From positions 20,392-84,391 of the forward strand of contig JBEBHH010000012.1 of assembly GCA_040080965.1 (NCBI GenBank): DNA of 64,000 nucleotides. Direction: 5' to 3'. The notes under the pieces are model-generated. The model saw only the letters and a list, made by a program, of their open reading frames with translations, did not search any database and had not been told where the DNA came from. Below, piece by piece: positions 26,823-36,222 of the stretch; position 1 is the first letter of the stretch, and every line of letters begins with the position of its first letter. Origin of the DNA: SHZI01 sp040080965 (lineage in GTDB: Bacteria > Pseudomonadota > Gammaproteobacteria > Steroidobacterales > GCA-2729495). The translations under genes were made by a program, and so were the position numbers.

Positions 26823-27377
26823 TCAGGGCTTTGCCGGGGCCTTTGGTGCTGCCGACCCGCTCTGCAGTCCCTGCAGCACCTGGCTGGTCACGTCGAGTGC
26901 CGGGCTGACGTACAGGCCATCGCTGACGATGAGGTCGTAGCCACCCTGCTTGGCAAACCCTTCGATCTGGCGGAGCACGTTGACCCGCAGCTTGCCGAGT
27001 TCCTCGTTCTTGCGGTTGTTGAGGTCCTCGCGCAGCTCCTCGATCTGGCGCTGCAGCTCCCGCTCGTCCTTGCGCAGGTCATTCTCGGCATTGCGCCGCT
27101 CATCGGCGCCCATCACGGCGCCGTCCTTCTGGAACTTGTCGGCGCGATCCTTGAACGCCTTCTGCTTGGCCTGCAGGTCCCGCTGCCGCGGAGCAAACTC
27201 GTTCTCCAGGGCGCGGTTGGCCGCATTGGCCTGGGGAGACTCGATCAGCAGCCTCTGGACGTTGACGAAACCGATCTTCAGCGACTTCGCGGCCTGCGCG
27301 GACACCAGTGAGGGCATGGCCAGCGCGGTGGCCACCAGCATGATCAGAAACGGAGTGACTTTCTTCACGGAGGACAT
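26823..27377 (-). CDS. skp: Periplasmic chaperone Skp/OmpH
   Basis: Skp is a trimeric periplasmic holdase for unfolded outer-membrane proteins on their way to BamA. The 184-residue product has a cleavable signal peptide (cut near MPSLVSAQA), then KIGFVNVQRLLIESPQANAA, a long charged coiled coil (about residues 60-130, rich in KDERELQRQIEELRE) that forms the tentacles, and the closing strand YDLIVSDGLYVSPALDVT. I start at the ATG at 27377. The bamA-skp-lpxD order is conserved. Confidence 0.95.
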   Translation of the reverse strand: MSSVKKVTPFLIMLVATALAMPSLVSAQAAKSLKIGFVNVQRLLIESPQANAANRALENEFAPRQRDLQAKQKAFKDRADKFQKDGAVMGADERRNAENDLRKDERELQRQIEELREDLNNRKNEELGKLRVNVLRQIEGFAKQGGYDLIVSDGLYVSPALDVTSQVLQGLQSGSAAPKAPAKP

Positions 27378-27411
27378 CTCTTTACCTTGCCTTGATACAG
27401 AACAGCGCCGC

Positions 27412-29859
27412 CTAGAAGGCGCCACCGATGGAAAACTGGAAGCGCTCAGTCTCGTCGCCGTAGAGGGTGGGAGTCCCATCTTCGGCGTTGAGGGGAAACG
27501 CGTAGCTGAAGCGGAACAGGCCAAGCGGGGCCAGCCATTGGGCGGCGATTCCAACCGACTGCTTCAGCTCGCCAGCGTCGAAATCATACTCGATCGGATT
27601 GACCCGCGTTTTGTCGTAGAACTGGACATCGCCGAGAGAAAACACGTTGCCAACGTCGAAAAACAGCGAGAAACGGGCCTTCGACTGCCACTTTTCGGGC
27701 ATGGGCAGCAGGAATTCGGCCTGGCCGGCGATCAGCGTATCGCCGCCGTAGGGGTTGCCGAAGTCGTCTTTCGGGCCAAGCTCGTTCTCGCGGAATCCAC
27801 GAATGGTGTCAGGACCGCCGCCGAAGTAGTTCTTGTACGGGGGGAGTGAAGTGGTGTCCCCCAGCGCTCCGCCATACCCCAGGTCGACGTTGAACAGCAT
27901 GGTGGCCCAGCGGGCGATGGGCCAGTACTGCTGGAAATTGTAATTGATGGTGAAGTACTCGACGTCACTGCCCGGGATGGTCGCGTTGGCCACGAGCCGG
28001 TGGCGGGCGCCCCGGTCGGCGAACAGGGCCCGGTTGCGGCTGTCGAACACCCACCCGGCCAGGAGCTCGAACGTGTCGAAATCCGTCGTGTAAATGGCCC
28101 CGCCGGTGACGAAGCTGGTCTCCGTATCGCCGTTGTTCCGGACCCATTCCTGGGCCTGTCGGCTGCTGAAGCTGTCCGACAGCAGCTCGGCGCTCTGCCA
28201 GGTGCCGCCGAAGATCAGGCGCTGGAACTCCGTGACCGGATAGCTGTATTCGACGGAGGCCGAGAGCGTCTTCGTGGAGAAATCCGACGCCTCGGACGTG
28301 AACTGGGTGATGTCGCGGTAGGCCACACTCATCGTGCGGCTCACTTCGTTGATCGTGGTGTAGGGATCCGTGTAGGCAAAGCTGTAGACGGTCCGGTACT
28401 GGCCGGTGTTGATGTCCGCCTGGACCCGATTGCCGCTGCCCATGAAGTTGGTGTGGATGAAGCTGCCGTTCAGGATGAGCTTCTGGGACTCGGAATACCC
28501 GACGCCGCCGCCGAACTGGCCGGGCAGCCCCTCGGTAATGTCGAAATCCAGGTCCACGAGGTCCGGAGTACCCGGCACCGGGTTGGTGGTCTCCTCGACT
28601 TTCTCCACGTAAGGCAGCCGCTGCAGGCGGATCTTCGACCGCTCAAGCCGGCTGTTGGAGAGATACCCGCCCTCGAACTGGCGCATTTCCCGGCGAAAGA
28701 CCTCGTCGTTGACCGAGGACGTGCCGTTGAAGTTGATGCGCCGCACGTAGACCCGGTTCTTGGGCTCCACATAGAGCGTGACCGCAGCCGTCTTGGCTTC
28801 CCGGTTGAGCTCTGGCACGGGTTCGACGGTCGCGAAGGCGTAGCCCTCCTCCGACAGCCGGAGGCGGATGAGGTCGGCGCTCTGGGTGATCAGCTGCTGG
28901 GAGTAGGTCTGGCCAGGCTTGACCCGGACGAAGGGGTTCAGCTGCGTCTCGGGCAGCACCAGCTCGCCGCCCAGCCGGACGTCGCTGACCGTGTAGCGAT
29001 CGCCCTCCTGCAGGTTGATGGTGACGAAGATGTCCCGTTTGTCCGGTGAGATCGCCACCTGCGTGGACTCGATGCCAAAGTCCGCGAACCCCCGGTCCAT
29101 GTAGAAGGATCGCAGCTTCTCCAGGTCCCCAGACAGCGCCTCCCGCGAGTAGCGGTCATCCTGGCGGATGAAGGAGAGCCACGTGGGAGTCTTCAGCTCG
29201 AAGCGCTCCAGCAGGTCCTCGTCGGAAAAGCTGCGGTTCCCGACGATGTTGATCTGCCGGATGCGGGCCCGGTCGCCCTCCTTGATGGTGATGGCGATAT
29301 CGACCTTGTTGTCCGGCAGCTCCTTCACCTCGGCCTTGACCGAGGCGGAGTACTTGCCGCGGCTGAAATACTGGTCGATGAGGGACTGCTCGACCTCGTC
29401 CAGGACCGACTGGTTGAAGGTCCTCCCCTTCTTCAGCCCGATCCTGGCGAGGGGATCCTGCAGGTCCTCGGTCTTGATGTCCTTGTTGCCTGTGATCGTG
29501 AAGTCGGAGATCGAGGGCCGCTCGGCAACGGCGACGACGAGGGTGCCGTCGTCCCAGCGAATCTCCACGTCGCGGAAGAAGCCCGTGCCATACACCGCCC
29601 GGATCGCCTCACGGATCCGCGCCTGGTCCACGCGATCGCCGATATTGACGGGCAGGTAGTTGAACACCGTGCCCTCGGCGATCCGCTGCAAGCCCTCCAC
29701 ACGGATGCCCCGCACGACGAGCGCCTGCGGCTGCGGCTGCAGCTGCGGCTGCAGCTGCTCCTGGGCCAGGACCGGTTCGGATGCGGCTGCACAGATCGTC
29801 AGCAGAAACGCAGCCAGCAGGCTGCATACGGAGGCTCCGGGCACCGCTCGAAATTGCAT
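27412..29859 (-). CDS. bamA: Outer membrane protein assembly factor BamA
   Basis: BamA is the central beta-barrel of the BAM complex that inserts outer-membrane proteins. The 815-residue protein has an N-terminal signal peptide, a short Gln/Pro-rich linker (repeated LQPQ units near residue 35), five POTRA domains (starting VVRGIRVEGLQRIAEGTVFN), and a C-terminal 16-strand barrel with the GGGPDTIRGFRENELGP lid-loop motif and a terminal phenylalanine. I start at the ATG at 29859, which places the hydrophobic core of the signal at residues 10-25. It lies between rseP and skp, as in E. coli. Confidence 0.97.
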   Translation of the reverse strand: MQFRAVPGASVCSLLAAFLLTICAAASEPVLAQEQLQPQLQPQPQALVVRGIRVEGLQRIAEGTVFNYLPVNIGDRVDQARIREAIRAVYGTGFFRDVEIRWDDGTLVVAVAERPSISDFTITGNKDIKTEDLQDPLARIGLKKGRTFNQSVLDEVEQSLIDQYFSRGKYSASVKAEVKELPDNKVDIAITIKEGDRARIRQINIVGNRSFSDEDLLERFELKTPTWLSFIRQDDRYSREALSGDLEKLRSFYMDRGFADFGIESTQVAISPDKRDIFVTINLQEGDRYTVSDVRLGGELVLPETQLNPFVRVKPGQTYSQQLITQSADLIRLRLSEEGYAFATVEPVPELNREAKTAAVTLYVEPKNRVYVRRINFNGTSSVNDEVFRREMRQFEGGYLSNSRLERSKIRLQRLPYVEKVEETTNPVPGTPDLVDLDFDITEGLPGQFGGGVGYSESQKLILNGSFIHTNFMGSGNRVQADINTGQYRTVYSFAYTDPYTTINEVSRTMSVAYRDITQFTSEASDFSTKTLSASVEYSYPVTEFQRLIFGGTWQSAELLSDSFSSRQAQEWVRNNGDTETSFVTGGAIYTTDFDTFELLAGWVFDSRNRALFADRGARHRLVANATIPGSDVEYFTINYNFQQYWPIARWATMLFNVDLGYGGALGDTTSLPPYKNYFGGGPDTIRGFRENELGPKDDFGNPYGGDTLIAGQAEFLLPMPEKWQSKARFSLFFDVGNVFSLGDVQFYDKTRVNPIEYDFDAGELKQSVGIAAQWLAPLGLFRFSYAFPLNAEDGTPTLYGDETERFQFSIGGAF

Positions 29860-29866
29860 GGAGCGA

Positions 29867-31234
29867 TCAGCCGAGCAGGCGGGAGAGGTCGTTGTAGAAC
29901 GCAAAGCTCATCAGAACGAGCAGGAAGCCGATGCCGATCTGCTGGCCAATGACCTGGGCACGCTCCGAGAGCGGACCACCCTTCAGGGATTCAGCGACGG
30001 TGTAGACGATCTGCCCGCCATCCAGCATGGGTACCGGCAGCAGATTCAGGACACCAAGACTGATGCTGACGATGGCCAGGAAGCTCAGGAATGCGGAAGG
30101 GCCGATGCTGGCGCTCACGCCGGCGTACTGGGCGATATTGATGGGACCGCTGATGTTCTTTGGCGACACGTCGCCCACGACCATCCGCCAGATCATGCGC
30201 AACGTCAGCGCGCTCATTTCCCAGGTCTTTGCAGTCGCGCGAGCCAGGGCCTCGACGGGGCCATAGCGCTCTTCGGCCCGCATCGCCGCGAGCATGTCCT
30301 CCGGCAGGCTCACCGCGGCGCCGATACGCCCGATGCGGCCCTCGTCCGTCTGTTCGGAGGCCACCTGCACCACAAGTTTCAGCTCCGTCTCGCCACGGCG
30401 GAGCGTAACGTCGAGGCGCTCGCCGGGGCGCGCCCGGACGATCTTGACCCACTCGACCCAGGTCGAAATCGGTTTGCCGTCGGCCAGCAGGATCCGGTCG
30501 CCGGGCTGGAAGCCGGCTGCCTCGGCGGCGCCTCCCGGGGTGAGCTCGCCGATCACGGGCTCGGGCTCCGGCGACCAGGGCTCCAGGCCCAGGCGGGCAA
30601 AGAGCTGGCCGGGCTCGGTCAATTCGGATTCCCGCCCTGCCGTCCGCAGTGCCACCGGGCGCTCGTTGCCCGTGCCGTCGTCGACGGCAAGGCGGATAGC
30701 GCCGTCGGCCAGCATGCCATCGAGCATCGCGACGGTAGCGCCTTCCCAGGTGAATACGCGCCGGTTGCCGACAGCGACGATCGTGTCGCCCTCCCGCAGG
30801 CCCGCGGTGGCCGCCATGGACCCCGCCTCGACCGGGCCTACCACCGGCTTCATGCCCGGCACGCCGCTGATGAACATGACGGTGTACGCCAGGATCGCGA
30901 ACAGCAGGTTGAAGGCCGGGCCCGCCGACAGGATGGCAATGCGCGACGCCGCTGACTGCCGGTTGAAGGCGCGCCCCCGCTCCGCAAACGTCACCGCACA
31001 GTCGCGCTCATCCAGCAACTTGACGTAACCGCCGAGGGGAATTGCCGACAGGCAGTATTCGGTCTGGTCCGGGCCAGAGCGCCGCGACCAGAGCACGCGG
31101 CCAAAGCCGATGGAATAGCGAAGCACCTTGACGCCAAGCAGCCGGGCCACAATGTAGTGACCATATTCGTGGATGGCGACGAGCAGGCCGATGGCCACCA
31201 CGAACGCCAGGAGGGACGTCAGGATCTGTGACAT
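29867..31234 (-). CDS. rseP: Site-2 protease RseP
   Basis: RseP is the intramembrane metalloprotease that cleaves RseA to release sigma-E under envelope stress. The 455-residue protein has the zinc motif HEYGH (22-26) in the first membrane helix, two tandem PDZ domains (about 115-195 and 205-290), and a C-terminal LNLLPVPMLDGGQIV carrying the third ligand Asp. Placement next to bamA, its functional partner in envelope quality control, is conserved. dxr, commonly found just upstream in this cluster, is not present. Confidence 0.97.
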   Translation of the reverse strand: MSQILTSLLAFVVAIGLLVAIHEYGHYIVARLLGVKVLRYSIGFGRVLWSRRSGPDQTEYCLSAIPLGGYVKLLDERDCAVTFAERGRAFNRQSAASRIAILSAGPAFNLLFAILAYTVMFISGVPGMKPVVGPVEAGSMAATAGLREGDTIVAVGNRRVFTWEGATVAMLDGMLADGAIRLAVDDGTGNERPVALRTAGRESELTEPGQLFARLGLEPWSPEPEPVIGELTPGGAAEAAGFQPGDRILLADGKPISTWVEWVKIVRARPGERLDVTLRRGETELKLVVQVASEQTDEGRIGRIGAAVSLPEDMLAAMRAEERYGPVEALARATAKTWEMSALTLRMIWRMVVGDVSPKNISGPINIAQYAGVSASIGPSAFLSFLAIVSISLGVLNLLPVPMLDGGQIVYTVAESLKGGPLSERAQVIGQQIGIGFLLVLMSFAFYNDLSRLLG

Positions 31235-31333
31235 GGCGCGAATCTTAAGGCATTACGCCAAAGCTTGCCGTTAAGACCACAGGATTGACGGGGATTGCCG
31301 GGCTAACAACTGCCGCAGCAGCGCAGCGAGCAG

Positions 31334-32146
31334 TCATCCCGTGGTCAGGCCAAGCCACGACAGGGCCAGCGCAAACAGCGGCAGGGCCGCGGTGATGCTA
31401 TCGAGGCGATCGAGGACGCCACCGTGACCGGGAATCAGGTGGCCGCTGTCCTTGGCCCCCACACTGCGCTTGAACATGCTTTCGGTCAGGTCCCCGACGA
31501 CCGACAGGGCCGCGATACCGAGCCCCACCGGCAGCATGCTCGCCGCAGGCAGGCCAACCTGCAGGCCTCCGGCAACCGCGGTAAGGGTCGCCAGGAGGAC
31601 CCCGCCAATGAGTCCTTCCCAGGTCTTGCCGGGGCTGACCTGCGGCGCCAGCTTCACGCGCCCGAACCGGCGCCCCGCAAAGTAGGCGCCAATGTCCGCG
31701 GCGAAGACAATGCAGAGGGCCAGCAAGGCCAGCACCGGGCCGCGGCCGGGAACCGCGAGGATGGCCACCAGGGCGAGCCAGGCCGGGATCAGCACCAGGA
31801 CTCCGGCAACGGCGGCGATGGCCGGTGGCACGGGCGTCGGGAAACGGAGAATCCACAGCAGGGCCAGCGCCCACCATGCCAGGGCGACGTACAGCACGGG
31901 CTCGAGCGCAATCACCGAGGGCACCAGCCAGGCGGCCGCGACGAGCAGCAGGGCGTTGGCTCCGGCATAGGCCGCACGCAGGCGCGGCAGCTGCCACCCG
32001 ATGAATGCGGACCATTCCCACGCGCCGAGGACCATGACGAGGCCCGCCACGAGGGCGGCAACCCACGCGGGAGCAACAAGAAGGACAAGGAGCAGGCCGC
32101 CCAGGAGGGGAACGGCGGTGAGCACGCGTTGAGTGAGCTGGCTCAT
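31334..32146 (-). CDS. cdsA: Phosphatidate cytidylyltransferase
   Basis: CdsA makes CDP-diacylglycerol from phosphatidic acid and CTP at the inner membrane, the branch point of phospholipid synthesis. The protein has about seven or eight membrane helices and the family signature KRSVGAKDSGHLIPGHGG followed by VLDRLDS near the C-terminus. I start at ATG 32146 (270 residues), whose N-terminus aligns with other CdsA proteins; a GTG five codons upstream is possible. It follows uppS closely. Confidence 0.95.
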   Translation of the reverse strand: MSQLTQRVLTAVPLLGGLLLVLLVAPAWVAALVAGLVMVLGAWEWSAFIGWQLPRLRAAYAGANALLLVAAAWLVPSVIALEPVLYVALAWWALALLWILRFPTPVPPAIAAVAGVLVLIPAWLALVAILAVPGRGPVLALLALCIVFAADIGAYFAGRRFGRVKLAPQVSPGKTWEGLIGGVLLATLTAVAGGLQVGLPAASMLPVGLGIAALSVVGDLTESMFKRSVGAKDSGHLIPGHGGVLDRLDSITAALPLFALALSWLGLTTG

Positions 32147-32177
32147 GGCCGGGGATGCCACCGGGTGTCGGGAAGGG

Positions 32178-32927
32178 TCAGTCCGCGATGGCCTCGAGCT
32201 GATCGCCCGTCAGGCCGAACCTGCGCTGGCGCTGGCTGAAGAACTCCAGCGACTGGGCAATCTGGTCGGCGCCGAAATCCGGCCACAGTGTGTCGGTGAA
32301 GCACAGCTCAGTGTAAGCCAGGTCCCAGAGGAGGAAGTTGCTGACACGCTGTTCACCGCCTGTCCGGATCAGCAGATCCGGCGACGGCAGCCCGGCAAGG
32401 GCCCGGTGCCGGTCGATGAGTGCCTCGTCGATGTCGGCAGGATCCAGGTCGCCGGAGCGCACCTTCTGGCTGATCCGGCGCACCGCCTGCACCATGTCCC
32501 ACTGGCCGCCATAGGCGACGGCCAGGACCAGGGTCATCCGGGAATTGGCTGCCGTCCGCGCTTCGGCGTCGGCCATCCGCTTGCGGAGGATCGTCGGCAG
32601 GCTTTCCCGCGCGCCGATGAAGCGCAGCTGGATGCCATTCTCGTGGAGGGTATCCACTTCGCGCTGGAGAACCTCGACGAACAGCCTCATCAGCGCATCC
32701 ACCTCGCTGGGGGGGCGCTTCCAGTTTTCGCTGCTGAAGGCAAAGAGCGTCAGGACCTTGACGTCGGACTCGGCACAGGCCTCCACGACCGCCCGCGCAG
32801 ACTTGACCCCCGCCCGGTGGCCCGCGTGCCGGGGCTTGCCATTGCGGGTCGCCCAGCGACCGTTGCCGTCCATGATGATCGCGACGTGGGTCGGTCGAAT
32901 CGGCCGATAATTGTCGCTGCTGGTCAT
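32178..32927 (-). CDS. uppS: Undecaprenyl diphosphate synthase (cis-prenyltransferase)
   Basis: UppS extends farnesyl diphosphate with eight isopentenyl units to make the C55 carrier lipid for peptidoglycan and O-antigen. The 249-residue protein has HVAIIMDGNGRWATRNGKPR (catalytic Asp, residues around 20), LFAFSSENWKRPPSEV, and the C-terminal PDLLIRTGGEQRVSNFLLWD with LAYTELCFTDTLWPDF. Its presence shows the cell needs isopentenyl diphosphate, relevant because the MEP gene dxr is missing from this cluster. Confidence 0.97.
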   Translation of the reverse strand: MTSSDNYRPIRPTHVAIIMDGNGRWATRNGKPRHAGHRAGVKSARAVVEACAESDVKVLTLFAFSSENWKRPPSEVDALMRLFVEVLQREVDTLHENGIQLRFIGARESLPTILRKRMADAEARTAANSRMTLVLAVAYGGQWDMVQAVRRISQKVRSGDLDPADIDEALIDRHRALAGLPSPDLLIRTGGEQRVSNFLLWDLAYTELCFTDTLWPDFGADQIAQSLEFFSQRQRRFGLTGDQLEAIAD

Positions 32928-32962
32928 GAAGCTACCGTCCTTGGTCCTGCGCCAGGTAATGA

Positions 32963-33520
32963 CTAGAACTCCATGATTTCTTTTTGTTTTTCTTCGGATA
33001 TTCTGTCGATTTCCGCCACGTACTTGTCGGTCAGATCCTGGATCTGCTGGGCCCCCTGGCGCTCCAGATCCTCGTTGATCAGCTTTTCCTTGAGGGCTTC
33101 CTTGACGTCCGTCATGGCATCCCGCCTGACGTTGCGCACGGCCACCCGGCCCAGCTCGGCCTCCTGCTTCACCAGCTTGGCGAGGTCCCGGCGGCGCTCC
33201 TCGGTGAGGACCGGCAGCGGCACGCGAATGACCGTGCCCGCCGTTACGGGCGTGAACCCCAGGTTGGCGCTCATGATGGCCTTCTCGATCACCCCGACCA
33301 TGCCTTTTTCCCAGGGCGTGACCGTGAGCGTGCGGGCATCCTCTACCGCAATGTTGGCGGTCTGTGACAGGGGCACGTTGGTGCCGTAATACTCGATCAT
33401 CAGATGCTCCAGCAGGCTGGGACTGGCCCTCCCTGTACGGAGTTTACGTAACGCCTGGCCCATTGCTGTGACGCATTTGGCCATGCGCTGATCTGCATCC
33501 TGCCGAATCTCGTTGATCAC
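32963..33520 (-). CDS. frr: Ribosome recycling factor
   Basis: RRF splits post-termination ribosomes together with EF-G. The 185-residue protein starts from a GTG and shows the two-domain RRF sequence: MAKCVTAMGQALRKLRTGRA, LEHLMIEYYGTNVPLSQTAN, the hinge, and VRNVRRDAMTDVKEALKEKL with a long C-terminal helix. It lies between pyrH and uppS, the conserved order. Confidence 0.97.
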   Translation of the reverse strand: MINEIRQDADQRMAKCVTAMGQALRKLRTGRASPSLLEHLMIEYYGTNVPLSQTANIAVEDARTLTVTPWEKGMVGVIEKAIMSANLGFTPVTAGTVIRVPLPVLTEERRRDLAKLVKQEAELGRVAVRNVRRDAMTDVKEALKEKLINEDLERQGAQQIQDLTDKYVAEIDRISEEKQKEIMEF

Positions 33521-33552
33521 GCTATTTCCCCCTTGCCGCCGCTGGCCAGCCG

Positions 33553-34275
33553 CTAATGGGCCACCAGGGTCCCGACATCCTCGCCCCGGGCGAGGCGGAG
33601 CAGCTCGCCCGCCACCTGCAGGTTGAAGACGCGGATTGGAACGCTGTTCTCACGGCACATCACGACGGCCGTGGTGTCCATGACATTGAGCTTGTCGTTG
33701 ATGACCCGGTCGAAAGACAGGCGGTCGTACCGCTTGGCGGTGGGGTCCTTCTTGGGGTCAGCCGTGTAGACGCCGTCCACCTTGGTACCCTTGACCAGGA
33801 TATCGGCCCCGACCTCGATGGCCCGCAGGGCGGCCGCCGTGTCCGTCGTGAAAAACGGATTGCCGGTGCCGGCCGCGAAGATGGTGACCCGTCCCTTTTC
33901 GAGATGACGGATTGCCCGGCGGCGAATGTAGTCCTCGCTGACTTCGTGGATCTGGAGCGCTGACATCACCCGGGCATGGCAGCCGACGCGCTCCAGTGCA
34001 TCCTGCAAGGCGAGGGCATTGATCACGGTGGCCAGCATGCCCATGTGGTCGCCGGTCACGCGATCCATGCCCGCGCGGGCCAGGCCGGCACCGCGAAAAA
34101 TGTTGCCGCCGCCGATGACGATGCCGAGCTGGACTCCGAGCGCCCGGACTTCCTTGACTTCGTTGGCTATGCGGGTGAGGACGTCGGGATCGATGCCGTA
34201 GTCACCGTTTCCCATCAGCGCCTCGCCGCTGAGCTTCAGCAGGATGCGCCTGTAGAGCAGACGTGCATCGTTCAT
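33553..34275 (-). CDS. pyrH: UMP kinase
   Basis: PyrH phosphorylates UMP to UDP, feeding pyrimidine nucleotide synthesis including CTP made by PyrG. The 240-residue hexameric amino-acid-kinase-fold protein has YRRILLKLSGEALMG, GIVIGGGNIFRGAGL, DHMGMLATVINALALQDAL and the C-terminal VVMCRENSVPIRVFNL. A TAGAAT sequence at 34327-34332 (minus strand) in the 110-bp gap to tsf is a candidate -10 box, but its -35 is weak. Confidence 0.97.
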   Translation of the reverse strand: MNDARLLYRRILLKLSGEALMGNGDYGIDPDVLTRIANEVKEVRALGVQLGIVIGGGNIFRGAGLARAGMDRVTGDHMGMLATVINALALQDALERVGCHARVMSALQIHEVSEDYIRRRAIRHLEKGRVTIFAAGTGNPFFTTDTAAALRAIEVGADILVKGTKVDGVYTADPKKDPTAKRYDRLSFDRVINDKLNVMDTTAVVMCRENSVPIRVFNLQVAGELLRLARGEDVGTLVAH

Positions 34276-34385
34276 GGGCCAGAAACCGTCCGCGACCGTG
34301 GGAGTGAGCGTATCTAAAGTGCCGCGATTCTACCGGAATTGGGCACAACGGGCTTACCCGGGTTTCGGACGACCGGGGCGGGCAT

Positions 34386-35264
34386 TCACCCCTGGGAATG
34401 CATCGCTGCCACGGCCTCGGCAATATTCTCCGACTTCTTCTCGATGCCCTCGCCCACCTCGAGCCTTACGAACCGGTGCACGCGGGCACCCCGGTCCTTG
34501 AGAAGCTTGGCGATAGTGGTGTCCGGGTCCTTGACGAACGGCTGGCCCACGAGGGCGATCTCGTTCAGGTACTTGCGCAGGCGGCCCTCTACCATCTTGG
34601 CGACGATTTCGGGCGGCTTGCCTTCTCCGGCGGCCTGGTCGGTCAGGATGCGGCGCTCGTTGGCCCGAAGGGTCTCGGGAACCTCTTCCGGAGACAGGTA
34701 GCGAGGATTGCTGGCGGCGATATGCATTGCCAGGTCCTTGCCCAGGTCGGCATCGCCACCCTCCACATCCACGAGCACGCCAATCCGTGTGCCATGGAAG
34801 TAGCCGGCCACCTTGCCGGCCGGCCGGACGTACTCGAACCGGCGGATGCCGATGTTCTCGCCAATCTTGGCCACGAGGTCGCGACGGGCCTCCTCGAGGG
34901 ACTGGCCCTCGGGCAGCCGCAGCGCCATCAGCTGCTCGAGGGCGACCGGCTGCTCGCGGGCAGCCAGGTCGGCAGCCGAGCGGGCAAAGCGCTGGAAGTT
35001 CTCATCCTTGGCCACGAAGTCGGTCTCGCAGTTGACTTCCATGATGACCGTGACGTCGCCCTTGGGACTGACGGCGGTCAGGATCTGCCCTTCGGCTGCG
35101 ATACGGCCCGCCTTCTTTTCGGCCTTCGCCTGGCCCCGGGTACGGAGCAGTTCGACGGCCGCGTCAAGATTGCCGCTGGAATCAACGAGTGCCTTCTTGC
35201 ACTCCATCATTCCGGCGCCGGTGCGGTCGCGAAGGTCCTTGACGAGGTTTGCTGCTATCGACAT
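34386..35264 (-). CDS. tsf: Elongation factor Ts
   Basis: EF-Ts is the nucleotide exchange factor for EF-Tu. The 292-residue protein has the N-terminal UBA-like domain (LVKDLRDRTGAGMMECKKAL), the signature TDFVAKDENFQRFARSAADL in the core domain, the coiled-coil insertion and a C-terminal module ending near KSENIAEAVAAMHSQG. It forms an operon with rpsB, 19 bp upstream. Confidence 0.98.
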   Translation of the reverse strand: MSIAANLVKDLRDRTGAGMMECKKALVDSSGNLDAAVELLRTRGQAKAEKKAGRIAAEGQILTAVSPKGDVTVIMEVNCETDFVAKDENFQRFARSAADLAAREQPVALEQLMALRLPEGQSLEEARRDLVAKIGENIGIRRFEYVRPAGKVAGYFHGTRIGVLVDVEGGDADLGKDLAMHIAASNPRYLSPEEVPETLRANERRILTDQAAGEGKPPEIVAKMVEGRLRKYLNEIALVGQPFVKDPDTTIAKLLKDRGARVHRFVRLEVGEGIEKKSENIAEAVAAMHSQG

Positions 35265-35283
35265 CGTGACTCTCCTGCCCTGC

Positions 35284-36222
35284 TCAGGCCTGGGCCTCTG
35301 GCTCGCCAGCGGGAGGCGTCGCCTCGGTGCTCACGGATTCAGCCACGGCCGGCGCGCCCTCGGCAGTGCCGGCAGCCTTGGCGCTCTTGCCACGGCCACG
35401 CGGTGCGCTCGCTGGCGCCGTGCCCGGCTTGCGTGCCGGGCGCTTGGCGGCAACGGGACGGCGGCCGTCAGGAGAGGACTTCGGCCGGCCTTCCGCATCC
35501 AGTTCGACGAAGTCGTCCTCGCCCACCGGCAGGGCCGGGATCGAAGCCTTGCCTTCCAGCACGGCGTCGGCAATGGCAATGGCATACAGCTCGGCGGCGC
35601 GCATGGCGTCGTCATTGCCTGGAATCATGTACTGGACGCCATCCGGCGACGAATTGGTGTCGACGATGCCGACGACGGGGATGCCCAGCTTGTTGGCCTC
35701 GTGCACGGCAATCTTCTCGTGACCTACGTCGATGACGAAGATGGCGTCGGGCAGGGTGGCCATGGTCTTGACGCCACCGAGACTGCGCTCGAGCTTGTCG
35801 CGCTCCCGGCGACGCTCCAGGACTTCCTTCTTGGTCAGCTTGGTGAAACGACCGTCCTGCTCCATCGCATCGAGGTCCTCGAGGCGCTTGATGGACTGCT
35901 TCACGGTCTTGAAGTTGGTCAGGGTACCGCCGAGCCAGCGGTGGCTGACATGGGGCATGCCGCAACGATCGGCCTGGACTTTCACGGAATCCCGGGCTGA
36001 ACGCTTCGTGCCAACGAACAGGATCCGGCCACCGTCGCCGGCCAGGGACCGGATGAAGGCGGTTGCCTTGCGGAACAGTGGAACGGTGTGTTCCAGGTTG
36101 ATGATGTGGATGTTGTTACGGGCGCCGAAGATGTACGGGCCCATCTTGGGGTTCCAGTAGCGGGTCTGGTGGCCAAAATGCACACCGGCCTCAAGCATCT
36201 GGCGCATGCTCACGTCAGTCAT
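35284..36222 (-). CDS. rpsB: 30S ribosomal protein S2, with a C-terminal extension
   Basis: S2 is a late-assembling 30S protein that recruits S1. Residues 1 to about 228 are the standard protein (MRQMLEAGVHFGHQTRYWNP, GTKRSARDSVKVQADRCGMP, GIPVVGIVDTNSSPDGVQYM). Beyond that an extra tail of about 80 residues is rich in Ala, Pro, Arg and Lys and probably disordered; E. coli S2 is 241 residues in total against 312 here. Ala/Lys-rich tails occur on S2 in some other high-GC proteobacteria. The start follows a GAAGGAGATCCC ribosome binding site. Confidence 0.97.
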   Translation of the reverse strand: MTDVSMRQMLEAGVHFGHQTRYWNPKMGPYIFGARNNIHIINLEHTVPLFRKATAFIRSLAGDGGRILFVGTKRSARDSVKVQADRCGMPHVSHRWLGGTLTNFKTVKQSIKRLEDLDAMEQDGRFTKLTKKEVLERRRERDKLERSLGGVKTMATLPDAIFVIDVGHEKIAVHEANKLGIPVVGIVDTNSSPDGVQYMIPGNDDAMRAAELYAIAIADAVLEGKASIPALPVGEDDFVELDAEGRPKSSPDGRRPVAAKRPARKPGTAPASAPRGRGKSAKAAGTAEGAPAVAESVSTEATPPAGEPEAQA

